From: Actinoallomurus iriomotensis
Lineage (GTDB): Bacteria; Actinomycetota; Actinomycetes; Streptosporangiales; Streptosporangiaceae
Reading direction: 5' to 3'
Assembly: GCF_030269445.1 (NCBI RefSeq)
Contig: NZ_BSTJ01000002.1
Location: forward strand, 372,001 to 436,000
Length of the DNA stretch: 64,000 nt
Position 1 is the first letter of the stretch. The number at the start of each line of letters is the position of its first letter. Of this stretch, positions 37,144 to 46,260 are shown piece after piece. The translations under genes and the position numbers were made by a program. Under the pieces are notes generated by a model. That model was not told where the DNA came from. It was given only the letters and a program-made list of their open reading frames with translations, and ran no database searches.

Positions 37144-37749
37144 TCAGCGCGCGTAGTACTCGACGACGAGCCGATCGTCGCAGATGACCGGGATCTCCGG
37201 GCGGGCCGGCGGTCGCAGCAGCTGGGCCCGCAGAGCGTCCCGGTCGACCCGCAGGTACGCCGGATGCTCCGCGGCGTACTCACCGGTCGCGGCGATGAGG
37301 AACGGCGTCTTGGCCTTGCTACGCTCCGCGACCTCGATCACCTGACCTGGGCGCAGTCGGTAGGCGGGCTTGTCGACCTTGTGCCCGTCGACGCGGATGT
37401 GGCCGTGGCTGACGGCCTGGCGTGCCTGGTAGATGGTCGGAGCGAAACCGGCGCGGAGTACCAGGGCGTCCAGCCGGGTCTCCAGATCGCACAGCAGTTC
37501 CTCACCGGTTCGGCCGGGCCGCCGTACCGCACGCTTGACGGCGCGGCGCAGTTGTCGTTCGCCGATGTTGTACTGGGCGGACAATCGCTGCTTCTCCAGC
37601 AGCCGCGCCTTGTAGTCCGTGTCCTTGACCCGCCCGCGGCCGTGCTGACCGGGACGGGTCGGCCGGCGTTCCATCACCCGGGCCGCCTTCGGAGTCAGTG
37701 CCACCCCGAGGGCACGACTCAACCTGACCTTCGACCGTCTGAGGTCCAC
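37144..37749 (-). CDS. rpsD: Ribosomal protein S4 paralogue without zinc ligands
   Basis: A 201-residue S4 protein. The N-terminal part reads SKVRLSRALGVALTPKAARV with none of the CxxC zinc-binding residues of the standard actinobacterial S4. The S4 RNA-binding domain (ARQAVSHGHIRVDGHKVDKP, about residues 110-130) and the C-terminus are intact. Such C-minus paralogues usually replace the zinc form under zinc limitation or stress. The start is unclear: GTG 37749 or ATG 37779. It is alone here, without the other alternative ribosomal proteins. Confidence 0.88.
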   Translation of the reverse strand: MDLRRSKVRLSRALGVALTPKAARVMERRPTRPGQHGRGRVKDTDYKARLLEKQRLSAQYNIGERQLRRAVKRAVRRPGRTGEELLCDLETRLDALVLRAGFAPTIYQARQAVSHGHIRVDGHKVDKPAYRLRPGQVIEVAERSKAKTPFLIAATGEYAAEHPAYLRVDRDALRAQLLRPPARPEIPVICDDRLVVEYYAR

Positions 37750-37888
37750 GGTGCACCCCCGCAACGCTCGTACGGGCATCTCCAGGGACAACGAGGGTCC
37801 GGCCGGACTGCATTCCACGGCGTCCGGCCGCGTTTGCCTGGGAGTCCGGGCTGGAAAGAGTCGCTCTAGAGGACAACCGGGGGGCCAG

Positions 37889-38734
37889 ATGGAATTCGGG
37901 GTCGCGACGTTCGTAACCGATGAGGGCATCGCACCGGCCCGGCTCGGGGAGGCGCTGGAGGAACGCGGTTTCGCGTCGCTGTTCGTCGCCGAGCACACCC
38001 ACATCACCGTCGAACGGCAGTCGCAATGGCCCGAGGAGGGCGAGCTCCCGCGAAAGTACTACCGGACACTCGATCCGTTCGTGACCCTCACGGCGGCGGC
38101 CGTGGTGACCGAACGCCTCCTGCTCGGCACCGGCATCCTCCTGCTGGTCGAACGGGATCCCATCATCTCGGCCAAGGAGATCGCGAGCCTCGACCAGGTC
38201 TCCGACGGCCGGGCCGTCGTCGGGATCGGGGCCGGCTGGAACCTGGAGGAGATGCGGAACCACGGCACCGACCCGAAGACCCGGATGGCGCTGCTGCGCG
38301 AGCGTGTGCAGGCGATGAAGGAGATCTGGACCAAGGACCAGGCCGAGTACCACGGGACGTTCGTGAACTTCGACCCGATCTTCTGCTGGCCCAAGCCCGT
38401 ACAGCGCCCGCATCCGCCGATCGTCGTGGGCGGCAACGGGCCGAAGGCGCTCGACCGCACACTGGAGTACGGCGACGGCTGGATGCCGACGTACGGGCTG
38501 GGGCCCGAGGAGATCGCCCGCAGGATCGCCGAGCTGGAGCGACGCGCCATGGAGACCGGCCGAGGCCGGGTCCCCGTATCCGTCTACGCCGTGCCGGGCG
38601 AGCGTGAGGCCGTCGCCCGGCTCGCCGACGCCGGCGTCGACCGGGTGCTCTTCGATCTACCCACGCTGCCGGACGAGGAGACGCGCCGGACGCTGGACGA
38701 GCTCGCGGTTGTCGCCCGCTCGTTCACCGCCTGA
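37889..38734 (+). CDS. LLM-class (luciferase-like) F420-dependent oxidoreductase
   Basis: A 281-residue single-domain TIM-barrel protein of the bacterial luciferase-like family. Typical features are GFASLFVAEHTHITVE, VVGIGAGWNLEEMRNHGTDP and RPHPPIVVGGNGPKALDRTL. The short length and motif set fit the actinomycete F420-dependent subgroup rather than FMN monooxygenases. The ATG at 37889 follows ggggggcc. It is divergent from the S4 paralogue. The substrate is unknown. In stress islands such enzymes may reduce quinones or damaged metabolites; this is inference. Confidence 0.88.
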   Translation: MEFGVATFVTDEGIAPARLGEALEERGFASLFVAEHTHITVERQSQWPEEGELPRKYYRTLDPFVTLTAAAVVTERLLLGTGILLLVERDPIISAKEIASLDQVSDGRAVVGIGAGWNLEEMRNHGTDPKTRMALLRERVQAMKEIWTKDQAEYHGTFVNFDPIFCWPKPVQRPHPPIVVGGNGPKALDRTLEYGDGWMPTYGLGPEEIARRIAELERRAMETGRGRVPVSVYAVPGEREAVARLADAGVDRVLFDLPTLPDEETRRTLDELAVVARSFTA

Positions 38735-38893
38735 CGTGTCCTGGCCGGCGGCCGGTCTTCAAACCACGAAGGGGTTGGTCTCAGGGGCCTCGCCGCGTTC
38801 CCACCCGGAAACGCCGAGTTCGCGGACCGGGGAAACGGCCAGCGGCGCTCGCCCTCCTGGCATGGGATACATGGCGTGTGTGATGGTCTTACG

Positions 38894-39568
38894 GTGCGTA
38901 AGTATCTGCTGGTAGGAGTGCCGGGGAGCGGCAAGAGCACCCACACCGCCCGGCTGACCCGCGACTTCGATCTCGTGCGGATCAGCGCCGGGGACATCCT
39001 TCGCTGGCATGTCAGCCACCACACCAAGATCGGCGCACGCGTGCGTGAGGTCATGGCGGCCGGCCGGCTCGTCGATGACTCGCTCGTGGAAGGGATCATG
39101 CGTGTGCGCCTGGAGCAGCACGATTGGAACCACGGGTTCGTCCTCGACGGGTTCCCGCGGAACCGGCGGCAGGCGGAGTTCTTCCTCGAGCGGTACGACC
39201 TCGACGCCGTCATCTGCCTCGACGTGTCTGACGCGCAGGCTCGGGACCGGGCGCTGTCGCGACGGCTGTGCGGCGACTGTGGCCTCGACTACAACCTGAT
39301 CGGAGGCCGGCCCCGGCGTGAGGGCGTCTGCGACTCCTGCGGCGGCCGCCTCGAGACGCGCGAGGACGACACCCCGGAAGCGCTCACCGCCAGGATCGAG
39401 GACCACCGGGAGAGCATCGCCGCCCTGCTGGACCGGCTCCGGCGCAAGGTTCCGGTCTTCGTCGTCGACGCGAGCCGCGATCCGGACACCGTCCAGGAGG
39501 AGATCCGAATGCTCCTTGGGCTCCCCTCGCGCCGTTTCGGCCGTCGGCAAGGCGGGGATCAGCCCTAG
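38894..39568 (+). CDS. adk: Adenylate kinase with zinc-type LID
   Basis: A 224-residue nucleotide kinase that interconverts ATP + AMP and 2 ADP. It has Walker A GVPGSGKST at the N-terminus, the AMP-binding region ISAGDILRWHV, and FVLDGFPRN. The LID has two CxxC pairs (CGDCGLDYNLIGGRPRREGV followed by CDSCGG), as in zinc-containing adenylate kinases. GTG 38894 gives the normal MRKYLLVGVPG start; GTG 38876 would add six residues. It is followed 23 bp later by an aldehyde dehydrogenase. A housekeeping adk normally sits in a ribosomal operon, so this may be a second copy. Confidence 0.88.
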   Translation: MRKYLLVGVPGSGKSTHTARLTRDFDLVRISAGDILRWHVSHHTKIGARVREVMAAGRLVDDSLVEGIMRVRLEQHDWNHGFVLDGFPRNRRQAEFFLERYDLDAVICLDVSDAQARDRALSRRLCGDCGLDYNLIGGRPRREGVCDSCGGRLETREDDTPEALTARIEDHRESIAALLDRLRRKVPVFVVDASRDPDTVQEEIRMLLGLPSRRFGRRQGGDQP

Positions 39569-39591
39569 ATAGGCATATTCAGGGGGGAATC

Positions 39592-40974
39592 ATGCCTTAT
39601 CAATCGGTCAATCCTTACAGTGGCGAGGTCGTCGCCAGATTCGCGGAGATCACCGACGCGGAGGTCGAGGACGCCCTGTCACGTGCCCGGTCGGCGTACG
39701 AGGAGTGGCGTCGGCGGAGCTTCGACGAGCGAGCGGCTGTCACCAGGTCTGCGGCCCGGATTCTGCGGGACCGGCGTGACGAGTTCGCCCGCCTGATGAC
39801 CCTGGAGATGGGAAAGCTGATCGGCGAGAGCATCGAAGAGGTGCTCCTGAGCGCGGACATATTCGACTACTACGCCGACAACGCCGAGGACTTCCTCAAG
39901 CCGGTCCCGATCGACACGCGCGAGGGCGAGGCGGTCGTCGTCAGCAGCCCGCTGGGTGTCCTGTTCGGGGTGCAGCCGTGGAACTTCCCGTACTACCAGC
40001 TGGCGCGGTTCGCGGTTCCCAACGTGATGGCGGGCAACGTCGTCATGGTCAAACACGCATCGGGCGTCCCCCGGTGCGCGCTGGCCTTCGAAGACCTCTA
40101 CCGCGAAGCCGGGGCGCCGGACGGCGTTTACACCAACCTCTTCATCAACAAGGAGCAGGTCGGGAAGGTGATCGACGACCCGCGCGTCATGGGTGTGGCC
40201 CTGACCGGCAGCGATGAGGCGGGCAGTGTCGTCGCGGCGCGTGCCGGCAAGGCGATCAAGAAGATCACCCTCGAGCTGGGCGGCAGCGACCCGCTGATCG
40301 CCATGCCCGACGCCGATCTGGGTCCGACGGTCCACTGGGCCGCGTGGGGCCGCCTCAACAACTGCGGGCAGTGCTGCGTGGCAACCAAGCGGCTCCTCAT
40401 CCACGAACAGATCGCCGACAAGTTCCTCGAGGAGTTCACCGCGGCCCTGAGTGGTCTGGTCGCCGGGGACCCGATGGACGAGCGGACCACCCTGCCGCCG
40501 ATGTCGTCCCAGTCGGCCGCCGACAAGCTGAAGGAGCAGGTGGCCGAGGCGGTCGCGCACGGTGCCCGGGCGACCGAGGTCGGTCCGCCCGTGCCGGACA
40601 CCGGAGCGTTCGTCCAGCCGACGATCCTCACCGACGTGAGCCGCGACAACCCGGTCTATGGCCAGGAGCTCTTCGGCCCGGTGGCGATGTTCTTCGGCGT
40701 CCGGGACGAGGATGAGGCGATCGCCATCGCCAACGACACCGGCTTCGGCCTCGGTGGCGCGGTCTTCACCTCCGACGTCGAGCACGGCAAGGAGATCGCC
40801 CACCGCATCGAGAGCGGCATGGTCTTCATCAACCATCCGACCTGGACCGCGCCCGAGCTGCCGTTCGGCGGCATCAAGCGGTCCGGCTACGGGCGAGAGC
40901 TGTCCTGGCTCGGCATCCAGGAGTTCGTCAACAAGAAGCTGATCGACGTCGTTCCGCTCGACGCCGCGCCGTGA
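39592..40974 (+). CDS. gabD: Succinate-semialdehyde dehydrogenase-like aldehyde dehydrogenase
   Basis: A 460-residue aldehyde dehydrogenase close in length and motifs to the short SSADH (YneI/GabD-like) group. It has PWNFPYYQLARFAVPNVMAG, the catalytic Glu region VTLELGGSDPLI-like (KITLELGGSDPLIAMPDADL, Glu about 227) and the catalytic Cys in NNCGQCCVATKR (about 261). It oxidises succinate semialdehyde to succinate with NAD(P). Glutamate decarboxylase encoded 1.8 kb downstream would supply GABA, supporting a GABA shunt, but no GABA aminotransferase is in the window. ATG 39592 follows ggggggaat. Confidence 0.88.
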   Translation: MPYQSVNPYSGEVVARFAEITDAEVEDALSRARSAYEEWRRRSFDERAAVTRSAARILRDRRDEFARLMTLEMGKLIGESIEEVLLSADIFDYYADNAEDFLKPVPIDTREGEAVVVSSPLGVLFGVQPWNFPYYQLARFAVPNVMAGNVVMVKHASGVPRCALAFEDLYREAGAPDGVYTNLFINKEQVGKVIDDPRVMGVALTGSDEAGSVVAARAGKAIKKITLELGGSDPLIAMPDADLGPTVHWAAWGRLNNCGQCCVATKRLLIHEQIADKFLEEFTAALSGLVAGDPMDERTTLPPMSSQSAADKLKEQVAEAVAHGARATEVGPPVPDTGAFVQPTILTDVSRDNPVYGQELFGPVAMFFGVRDEDEAIAIANDTGFGLGGAVFTSDVEHGKEIAHRIESGMVFINHPTWTAPELPFGGIKRSGYGRELSWLGIQEFVNKKLIDVVPLDAAP

Positions 40975-41028
40975 CGGTTCTGCGCGGCGTGATCCGTCCG
41001 GACCGATCGCCTTCCTTCCGACACGCGC

Positions 41029-41065
41029 GACCCGGTGGAGCCGGTTCGGCTGGCTCCACCGGGTC
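41029..41065. terminator. Bidirectional terminator between convergent genes
   Basis: Positions 41029-41042 and 41052-41065 form a perfect 14-bp GC-rich stem with a 9-nt loop. The stem lies between the convergent aldehyde dehydrogenase (ends 40974) and formaldehyde dehydrogenase (ends 41091) genes. Confidence 0.75.
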
Positions 41066-41090
41066 TGGTCATTCAGCGCGGCGCTGCGGG

Positions 41091-42239
41091 TCAGCCGGAG
41101 TTCGGGTGGAGTACCACCTTCGTCCAGCCGGTGTCGCGGTGGTCGAAGTGCTCATAACCCTCCGGCGCCTGATTCAGCGGCAGCTCGTGTGACACGATCC
41201 ACGACGGCTTGGCCTGCCCCGTCTGGATGAGGTGCATCAGCTTGCGGTTGTAGGCCTTGACGTTGCACTGGCCGTTGCCGATGCTCTGCCCCTTGAACCA
41301 GAAGAGGCCGTAGTCGAAGGCGACCTCACCCTCCTTGTACAGCGGGTCGGGGCTCTGCGGGTCCTGCGGCACGTAGACCCCGACAACGCCGATGGAGCCG
41401 GTGAAACGTACCGACTTGACCAGGTTGTTCAAGGTCATGTTCGGATGCTCGTGCCCCTCCGGGTCATGGGCCTGGTAACCGACGCACTCGCAGCCGCGAT
41501 CGGCTCCGACGCCGTCGGTCTGGTCGAGGATCTGGTCGACGGGCGAACCCTTCGAGTCGTCGATCGGGATGGCGCCGATCTCCTCCGCGAGCCGGAGGCG
41601 ATCCGGATGCCGGTCGACGACGAAGACCTTGCTTGCGCTCTTGAGCGTCGCTGACAGCGCCGCCATCAGGCCGACCGGCCCGGCGCCGTAGATGGCGACC
41701 GTCTCTCCCGCCCGCACGCAGGCGAGCTGCGTGGCGTGCCAGCCCGTCGGGAAGATGTCGGACAGCATGACGTAGTCGGTCTGTCGCTCCTCCGCCTCTG
41801 GCGGCAGGACGAGGCAGTTGAAGTCCGCGTAGGGAACGCGGAGCAGTTCGGCCTGCCCGCCGTTGTAGGGCCCCATGTCCGCGAAGCCGTACGCGGCGCC
41901 CGCCATGTTCGGATCCGGGTTCGCGATGAGACAGAAGGCCGTGAGGCCGTTCTCACAGTTCTCACAGAAGCCACAGCTGATGTTGAAGGGCATGCACACG
42001 AGATCCCCGACCTTGACCCGGTCCACCGCCTCGCCGACCTCAACCACCTCCCCCAGGTTCTCGTGGCCGAGCACGCGACCGGTCTCCAGGTCCGTACGGC
42101 CTTCGTACATGTGCAGGTCAGAGCCGCAGATGTTGGTGGTGGTTATCTTCACCAGCGCGTCCGTCGGCCGTTCGACCCTCGCGTCCGGCACGTCCTCGAC
42201 CCTCACCGTCCGCGGCCCTTCGTACACCACGCCTCTCAT
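41091..42239 (-). CDS. fdhA: Zinc-dependent (glutathione-independent) formaldehyde dehydrogenase-like enzyme
   Basis: A 382-residue zinc alcohol dehydrogenase of the formaldehyde-dismutase/FdhA branch. It has a catalytic zinc site NICGSDLHMYEGR (Cys about 38) and GHENLGEVVEVG. The structural zinc loop is SCGFCENCENGLTAFC. NAD binding is by IYGAGPVGLMAALSAT. The insertion with GCECVGYQAHDPEGHEHPN is characteristic of this branch. It oxidises formaldehyde or small aldehydes and alcohols with NAD. ATG 42239 is used. It is a monocistronic gene convergent with the aldehyde dehydrogenase. Confidence 0.9.
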   Translation of the reverse strand: MRGVVYEGPRTVRVEDVPDARVERPTDALVKITTTNICGSDLHMYEGRTDLETGRVLGHENLGEVVEVGEAVDRVKVGDLVCMPFNISCGFCENCENGLTAFCLIANPDPNMAGAAYGFADMGPYNGGQAELLRVPYADFNCLVLPPEAEERQTDYVMLSDIFPTGWHATQLACVRAGETVAIYGAGPVGLMAALSATLKSASKVFVVDRHPDRLRLAEEIGAIPIDDSKGSPVDQILDQTDGVGADRGCECVGYQAHDPEGHEHPNMTLNNLVKSVRFTGSIGVVGVYVPQDPQSPDPLYKEGEVAFDYGLFWFKGQSIGNGQCNVKAYNRKLMHLIQTGQAKPSWIVSHELPLNQAPEGYEHFDHRDTGWTKVVLHPNSG

Positions 42240-42775
42240 AGCGAACCTCGATCCCCTCGATTAACGAAAAGCGGCCAGAGGCCGCATGTCGTCGAGCACC
42301 CAGCGCGAAAAACAATCCCCGCAGGTACATCCCCCTTTTCGAGCTTCTCACCTATGCAGCCCATGTCAACGCAACGACGGCTTTTTTACCTTTCCCGCCA
42401 GAAGAGGCTCTCCATTAACAGGAGACCCAACGAGAACAGTGGCGCCACCCGGCAATAGCCCGCCCAGGCCATTTGTCCTGGCTAACAAATTGATGCGCGT
42501 GAATCGCCACCCTGTCCTCGCGAGGCCGTTCTCGACCGACGACGAACCTATGGGCGGTACCGGCGCTGGTGGGGACAGTGCTGTCGAGCCAAGCATCATC
42601 GTCGATGCCATGATCAGCACTGGCACGGGAACCAGCGCCGACCGCGTCCGAGATCTTGCGATCCATCGCCTCTGCTCCCCCAGAGCCATGACCCGGCTTT
42701 AGCTACGGCTTGCCCGGCCTGTAGTGGCCGCCTGCGAGACTCTCCTCGACAGCGCCGGGTTCGGGGGGAGCGCCA
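42240..42775. other. 535-bp gap upstream of fdhA and gadB; one doubtful small ORF
   Basis: This AT-richer stretch (for example cggcttttttacctttcccg) separates two divergent genes and probably holds both promoters. On the minus strand an 83-residue frame (42415-42666, starting MDRKISDAVGAGSRASADHG) has gggggag before its ATG. Its composition is not convincing. An overlapping frame (42366-42689) contains a signal-like stretch. I cannot decide whether either is real. Confidence 0.35.
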
Positions 42776-44179
42776 ATGGCGTCGGAGACGGGCGAGCACG
42801 GCCGGCGACGGCCGATCTGGGTGAACCCGCTGCTCGGAGAGGCCGACCCGGTGTCCGGCGTTAAGAGGGTCCTGCCACGACACACGTTGCCGGATGGTCC
42901 CACGACGCCGTCGACCGCGTCGCGGCTGATCCGCGACGAGCTGATGCTGGACGTGAACCCCCGGCTGAACCTGGCGACCTTCGTGACCACCTGGATGGAG
43001 CCGGAAGCTCGCGCGCTCATGGGCGACGCCGCCGACAGGAACCTCGTCGACAGGGACGAATATCCAGCGACGGCCGACATGGAACAGCGCTGCATCGCGA
43101 TGCTGGGCCGACTGTGGAACGTCCCCGGCCAAGGGCACCCGATCGGCACCTCCACCGTCGGGTCCAGCGAGGCCTGCATGCTCGGCGGAATCGCGCTGAA
43201 GCGCCGCTGGACACGCCGGAACGCCGTTCGCTACGCCGCCGGCGCCCGCCCCAACCTGGTGATGGGCGCCAACGCCCAGGTGTGCTGGAAGAAGTTCTGT
43301 AACTACTGGGACGTGGACGCGCGCGTCGTACCGATGGAAGGAGACCGGTTCCACCTGGGCGCGGAACAGGCGGCCGAGGCGTGCGACGAGAACACGATCG
43401 GCGTGGTCGCCATCCTGGGATCGACGATGGACGGCAGCTACGAGCCGGTCGCCGACATCTGCCTCGCGCTCGACGCGCTGCAGGAGCGTACGGGCTGGTA
43501 CGTTCCGGTTCACGTGGACGCCGCGTCGGGCGGCATGATCGCGCCGTTCCTTGAGCCGGAGCTGGAATGGGATTTCCGGCAGGCCCGGGTCGCCTCGATC
43601 AACACCTCGGGGCACAAGTACGGGCTGGTGTATCCCGGAATAGCCTGGGTGATCTGGCGCGATGGTGACGCACTGCCGGAGGACCTGGTGGAACGAGTGA
43701 ATTACCTCGGCGGTGACGTGCCCACCTTCACTCTCAATTTCTCCCGACCCGGCGCCCCGGTCATCGCGCAGTACTACAACTTCCTGCGCCTGGGTCACCA
43801 GGGCTACCGCGCAGTGCAGGGGGTTCTCCGGGAGGTGGCGATGTACCTGGCCGGGCAGATCGAGGCGCTCGGCTGCTTCCGGCTGCTGACGCGTGGTGAC
43901 CAGCTGCCGGTATTCGCCTTCACCACCACCGACGACGTCACCCAGTTCAGCGTCTTCGACGTGTCGCGGCGGCTGCGGGAGTTCGGCTGGCTGATGCCGG
44001 CCTACACCTTCCCGGCGAACCGCCAGGATCTGGGGGTTCTGCGCGTGGTGTGCCGCAACGGCTTCTCATTCGACCTGGCCGACCGGCTCGTGGAGGATCT
44101 ACGGAGCCTGCTCCCGTGGCTACAACGTCAGCCGGCGCCTTTCCACGGCCCTGCCGACGCGACGAGTTTCCATCACTAG
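42776..44179 (+). CDS. gadB: Glutamate decarboxylase
   Basis: A 467-residue PLP enzyme converting glutamate to GABA and CO2 while consuming a proton. The PLP-binding lysine lies in ASINTSGHKYGLVYPGIAWV (around residue 280). Substrate and cofactor motifs include TSTVGSSEACMLGGIALKRR and VHVDAASGGMIAPFLEPELE. Full family length, with normal N- and C-terminal parts. ATG 42776 follows ggggggagc. No GABA antiporter is adjacent. Together with the SSADH gene at 39592 it implies GABA metabolism and cytoplasmic acid resistance. Confidence 0.96.
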   Translation: MASETGEHGRRRPIWVNPLLGEADPVSGVKRVLPRHTLPDGPTTPSTASRLIRDELMLDVNPRLNLATFVTTWMEPEARALMGDAADRNLVDRDEYPATADMEQRCIAMLGRLWNVPGQGHPIGTSTVGSSEACMLGGIALKRRWTRRNAVRYAAGARPNLVMGANAQVCWKKFCNYWDVDARVVPMEGDRFHLGAEQAAEACDENTIGVVAILGSTMDGSYEPVADICLALDALQERTGWYVPVHVDAASGGMIAPFLEPELEWDFRQARVASINTSGHKYGLVYPGIAWVIWRDGDALPEDLVERVNYLGGDVPTFTLNFSRPGAPVIAQYYNFLRLGHQGYRAVQGVLREVAMYLAGQIEALGCFRLLTRGDQLPVFAFTTTDDVTQFSVFDVSRRLREFGWLMPAYTFPANRQDLGVLRVVCRNGFSFDLADRLVEDLRSLLPWLQRQPAPFHGPADATSFHH

Positions 44180-44211
44180 GGCCGGTCGTCCGGCCAGGGG
44201 GAGGTCGTGGC

Positions 44212-45078
44212 ATGTGCCGTCTGTTCGGAATGAGCAGTGCCCCTGAGCGTACTTGTGCCACCTTCTGGCTGCTGGACGCACCGGACAGCCTCAGTGACCA
44301 GAGTCATCGCAATCCTGACGGGGCCGGCCTGGGTTTCTTCGACGCCGACAGGACCCCTCACATTTACAAGGCTCCCATCGCCGCGTACCAGGACCGGTGT
44401 TTCGCCGAGCAGGCCAAGCAGGTGAGATCGGCCGTTTTCGTGGCCCACCTTCGCTACGCGACCACCGGCGGAGTGGATTACCGCAATACCCAGCCGTTCG
44501 AGCAGGACGGACGGCTGTTCGCGCACAACGGAGTGATCGAGGATCTGGCCGAACTCGACGCGGAACTGGGGCCGGACCTGGCCATGGTCGAAGGAGAGAC
44601 CGACTCTGAACGTTTCTTCGCGCTGATCACCCGAGAGATCAGAACGCACGGCGATGTCGCCGTCGGCATCGAACACGCCGCACGGTGGATAGCCCGGAAT
44701 CTGCGGCTCTACTCACTTAACCTCATCCTCGCGAGCGCGGACGAACTCTGGGCGCTTCGCTACCCCGACACCCATCATCTGTACGTGCTTCAGCGTCCCA
44801 GCGGCGGCCAGCACGGCGCCCGGCACCTGGACCAGAGCGGCACCGCGGGCCGCATGCGCGTGCACTGCGCCGACATGGCCCGCGTTCCCGCCGTAGTGAT
44901 CGCCAGCGAACCGATGGACGACAGCCCCGGCTGGCGCCTGCTGGAGCCCGGTGAACTCCTCCACGTCGGACCCGGCCCGCGTGTCACCAGCCGGATCGCC
45001 CTACCCGAGGAGCCCGCGCATCGGCTGCAGCTCACCGACCTGTCGCCCAGGACCGCCGCCGCCCAACAGGCCGCCTGA
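44212..45078 (+). CDS. Class II (Ntn-type) glutamine amidotransferase
   Basis: A 288-residue protein starting MCRLFGMSS; removal of Met exposes the nucleophile Cys2 of class II amidotransferases. Conserved substrate-binding motifs follow: RNPDGAGLGFFD (around residue 36), FVAHLRYATTG (around 82) and LFAHNGVIEDL. It lacks a synthase domain, so it resembles the stand-alone EgtC/YafJ group. It starts 33 bp after gadB behind gggggagg. Releasing glutamate from gamma-glutamyl or glutamine substrates would feed GadB; this link is inference. Confidence 0.88.
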   Translation: MCRLFGMSSAPERTCATFWLLDAPDSLSDQSHRNPDGAGLGFFDADRTPHIYKAPIAAYQDRCFAEQAKQVRSAVFVAHLRYATTGGVDYRNTQPFEQDGRLFAHNGVIEDLAELDAELGPDLAMVEGETDSERFFALITREIRTHGDVAVGIEHAARWIARNLRLYSLNLILASADELWALRYPDTHHLYVLQRPSGGQHGARHLDQSGTAGRMRVHCADMARVPAVVIASEPMDDSPGWRLLEPGELLHVGPGPRVTSRIALPEEPAHRLQLTDLSPRTAAAQQAA

Positions 45079-45321
45079 TTCAGATCCCAGCGGACATCGA
45101 GCAAGCGCGGAACGCGGTGCCCTCCACCAACGTGACCGTGCCCGGAGTCGGCGCGGTCGGGCTCTCTTGAGCTCCATTCGGTCATACCGACCCAGCCGAT
45201 CGGTCCCGGCCAGCGGTCCCCGTGTCCCCCTGGGGCGTACCCACCGTGCCGCCCGCCATCGGCAAAGCCTGACCTAAGTTTCCCGGCGTCCCTTTGACCT
45301 GCCCCCGGGTCAGGAGGTCCC

Positions 45322-46260
45322 GTGGAAGAAGAGACACGGGGGGACGTCATGAACGATCACCGACTGAGGACCCTGGCCCGAGGTCTCGGCTGGGCCAGCC
45401 TGGGGCTCGGCGCGGTCCAACTGGGCGCGCCGAACACCGTACGCCGCGTGGGAGGGGTCGACGACTCCACCGTGGCCCGCGTCATGGTGCCGCTCGTCGG
45501 CGCCAGGGAGTTGTTGCACACGGCCGCGCTGCTCGGCAGCCGCCTGCCGGAACGCTGGGTGTGGACGCGCGTGGCGGGGGACGCCGTGGACCTCACCGCG
45601 TTGGGCTGCGCGGTCTCCCGGCGCCGAGGGGCGCGGCGTCGCCGGGCGATGGCCGCCACCGCTGCGGTCGCCGCCATCACCGCCCTTGACGTGTACATCG
45701 CCGCGCGCGGAGACCGGCGCCTGTGGAGGCGGGGCCTGGCGCTGCACGCGGCGATCACGGTCAAGCGGCCTCGCGGAGAGGTGTACGGGTTCTGGCGGGA
45801 CTTGGAGAACCTGCCGCGGTTCATGATCCACCTGGAGTCGGTCCGCGTGATCGACCAGCGGCGTTCGCACTGGACCGTCCGGGGGCCGGTCGGCCGGGCC
45901 ATCGAGTGGGACGCCGCCATCGTCGACGACCGGCCGGAGGAGCTCATCACCTGGCGCTCCACCGACGGAGCCCTGCACAACACCGGGACGGTCCGCTTCG
46001 TCGACGCGCCGGGCGGCCGGGGCACCGAGGTGCATGTGGAGCTGCGCTGCGAGCCGCCCGGCGGGGTGGTCGGCGCCGCCTTCGCCCGCCTGATCGGCGA
46101 GCATCCCGACCAGCAGGTCCGTGATGACCTGCGGAGATTCAAGCAGGTCATGGAGACCGGCGAGGTGGTCCGCTCGGAGGGCAGCCCGGAGGGCGTACAC
46201 GCGATCCGCCAGCTCCGGCAGCGTCCCGCGCAACCCATGATGTCAGGGAGGCGATCGTGA
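45322..46260 (+). CDS. SRPBCC-domain protein with N-terminal membrane segments
   Basis: A 312-residue protein. Residues about 20-145 contain short hydrophobic segments ([20 protein letters not shown] and [19 protein letters not shown]). Residues about 150-275 are a START/SRPBCC polyketide-cyclase-like domain ([20 protein letters not shown], then [20 protein letters not shown] and [18 protein letters not shown]). This matches actinomycete cyclase/dehydrase proteins. GTG 45322 has aggagg upstream; ATG 45349 is an alternative. Its TGA overlaps the next gene start, so it forms an operon with a zinc dehydrogenase, a pair often found together in stress islands. Confidence 0.82.
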   Translation: MEEETRGDVMNDHRLRTLARGLGWASLGLGAVQLGAPNTVRRVGGVDDSTVARVMVPLVGARELLHTAALLGSRLPERWVWTRVAGDAVDLTALGCAVSRRRGARRRRAMAATAAVAAITALDVYIAARGDRRLWRRGLALHAAITVKRPRGEVYGFWRDLENLPRFMIHLESVRVIDQRRSHWTVRGPVGRAIEWDAAIVDDRPEELITWRSTDGALHNTGTVRFVDAPGGRGTEVHVELRCEPPGGVVGAAFARLIGEHPDQQVRDDLRRFKQVMETGEVVRSEGSPEGVHAIRQLRQRPAQPMMSGRRS

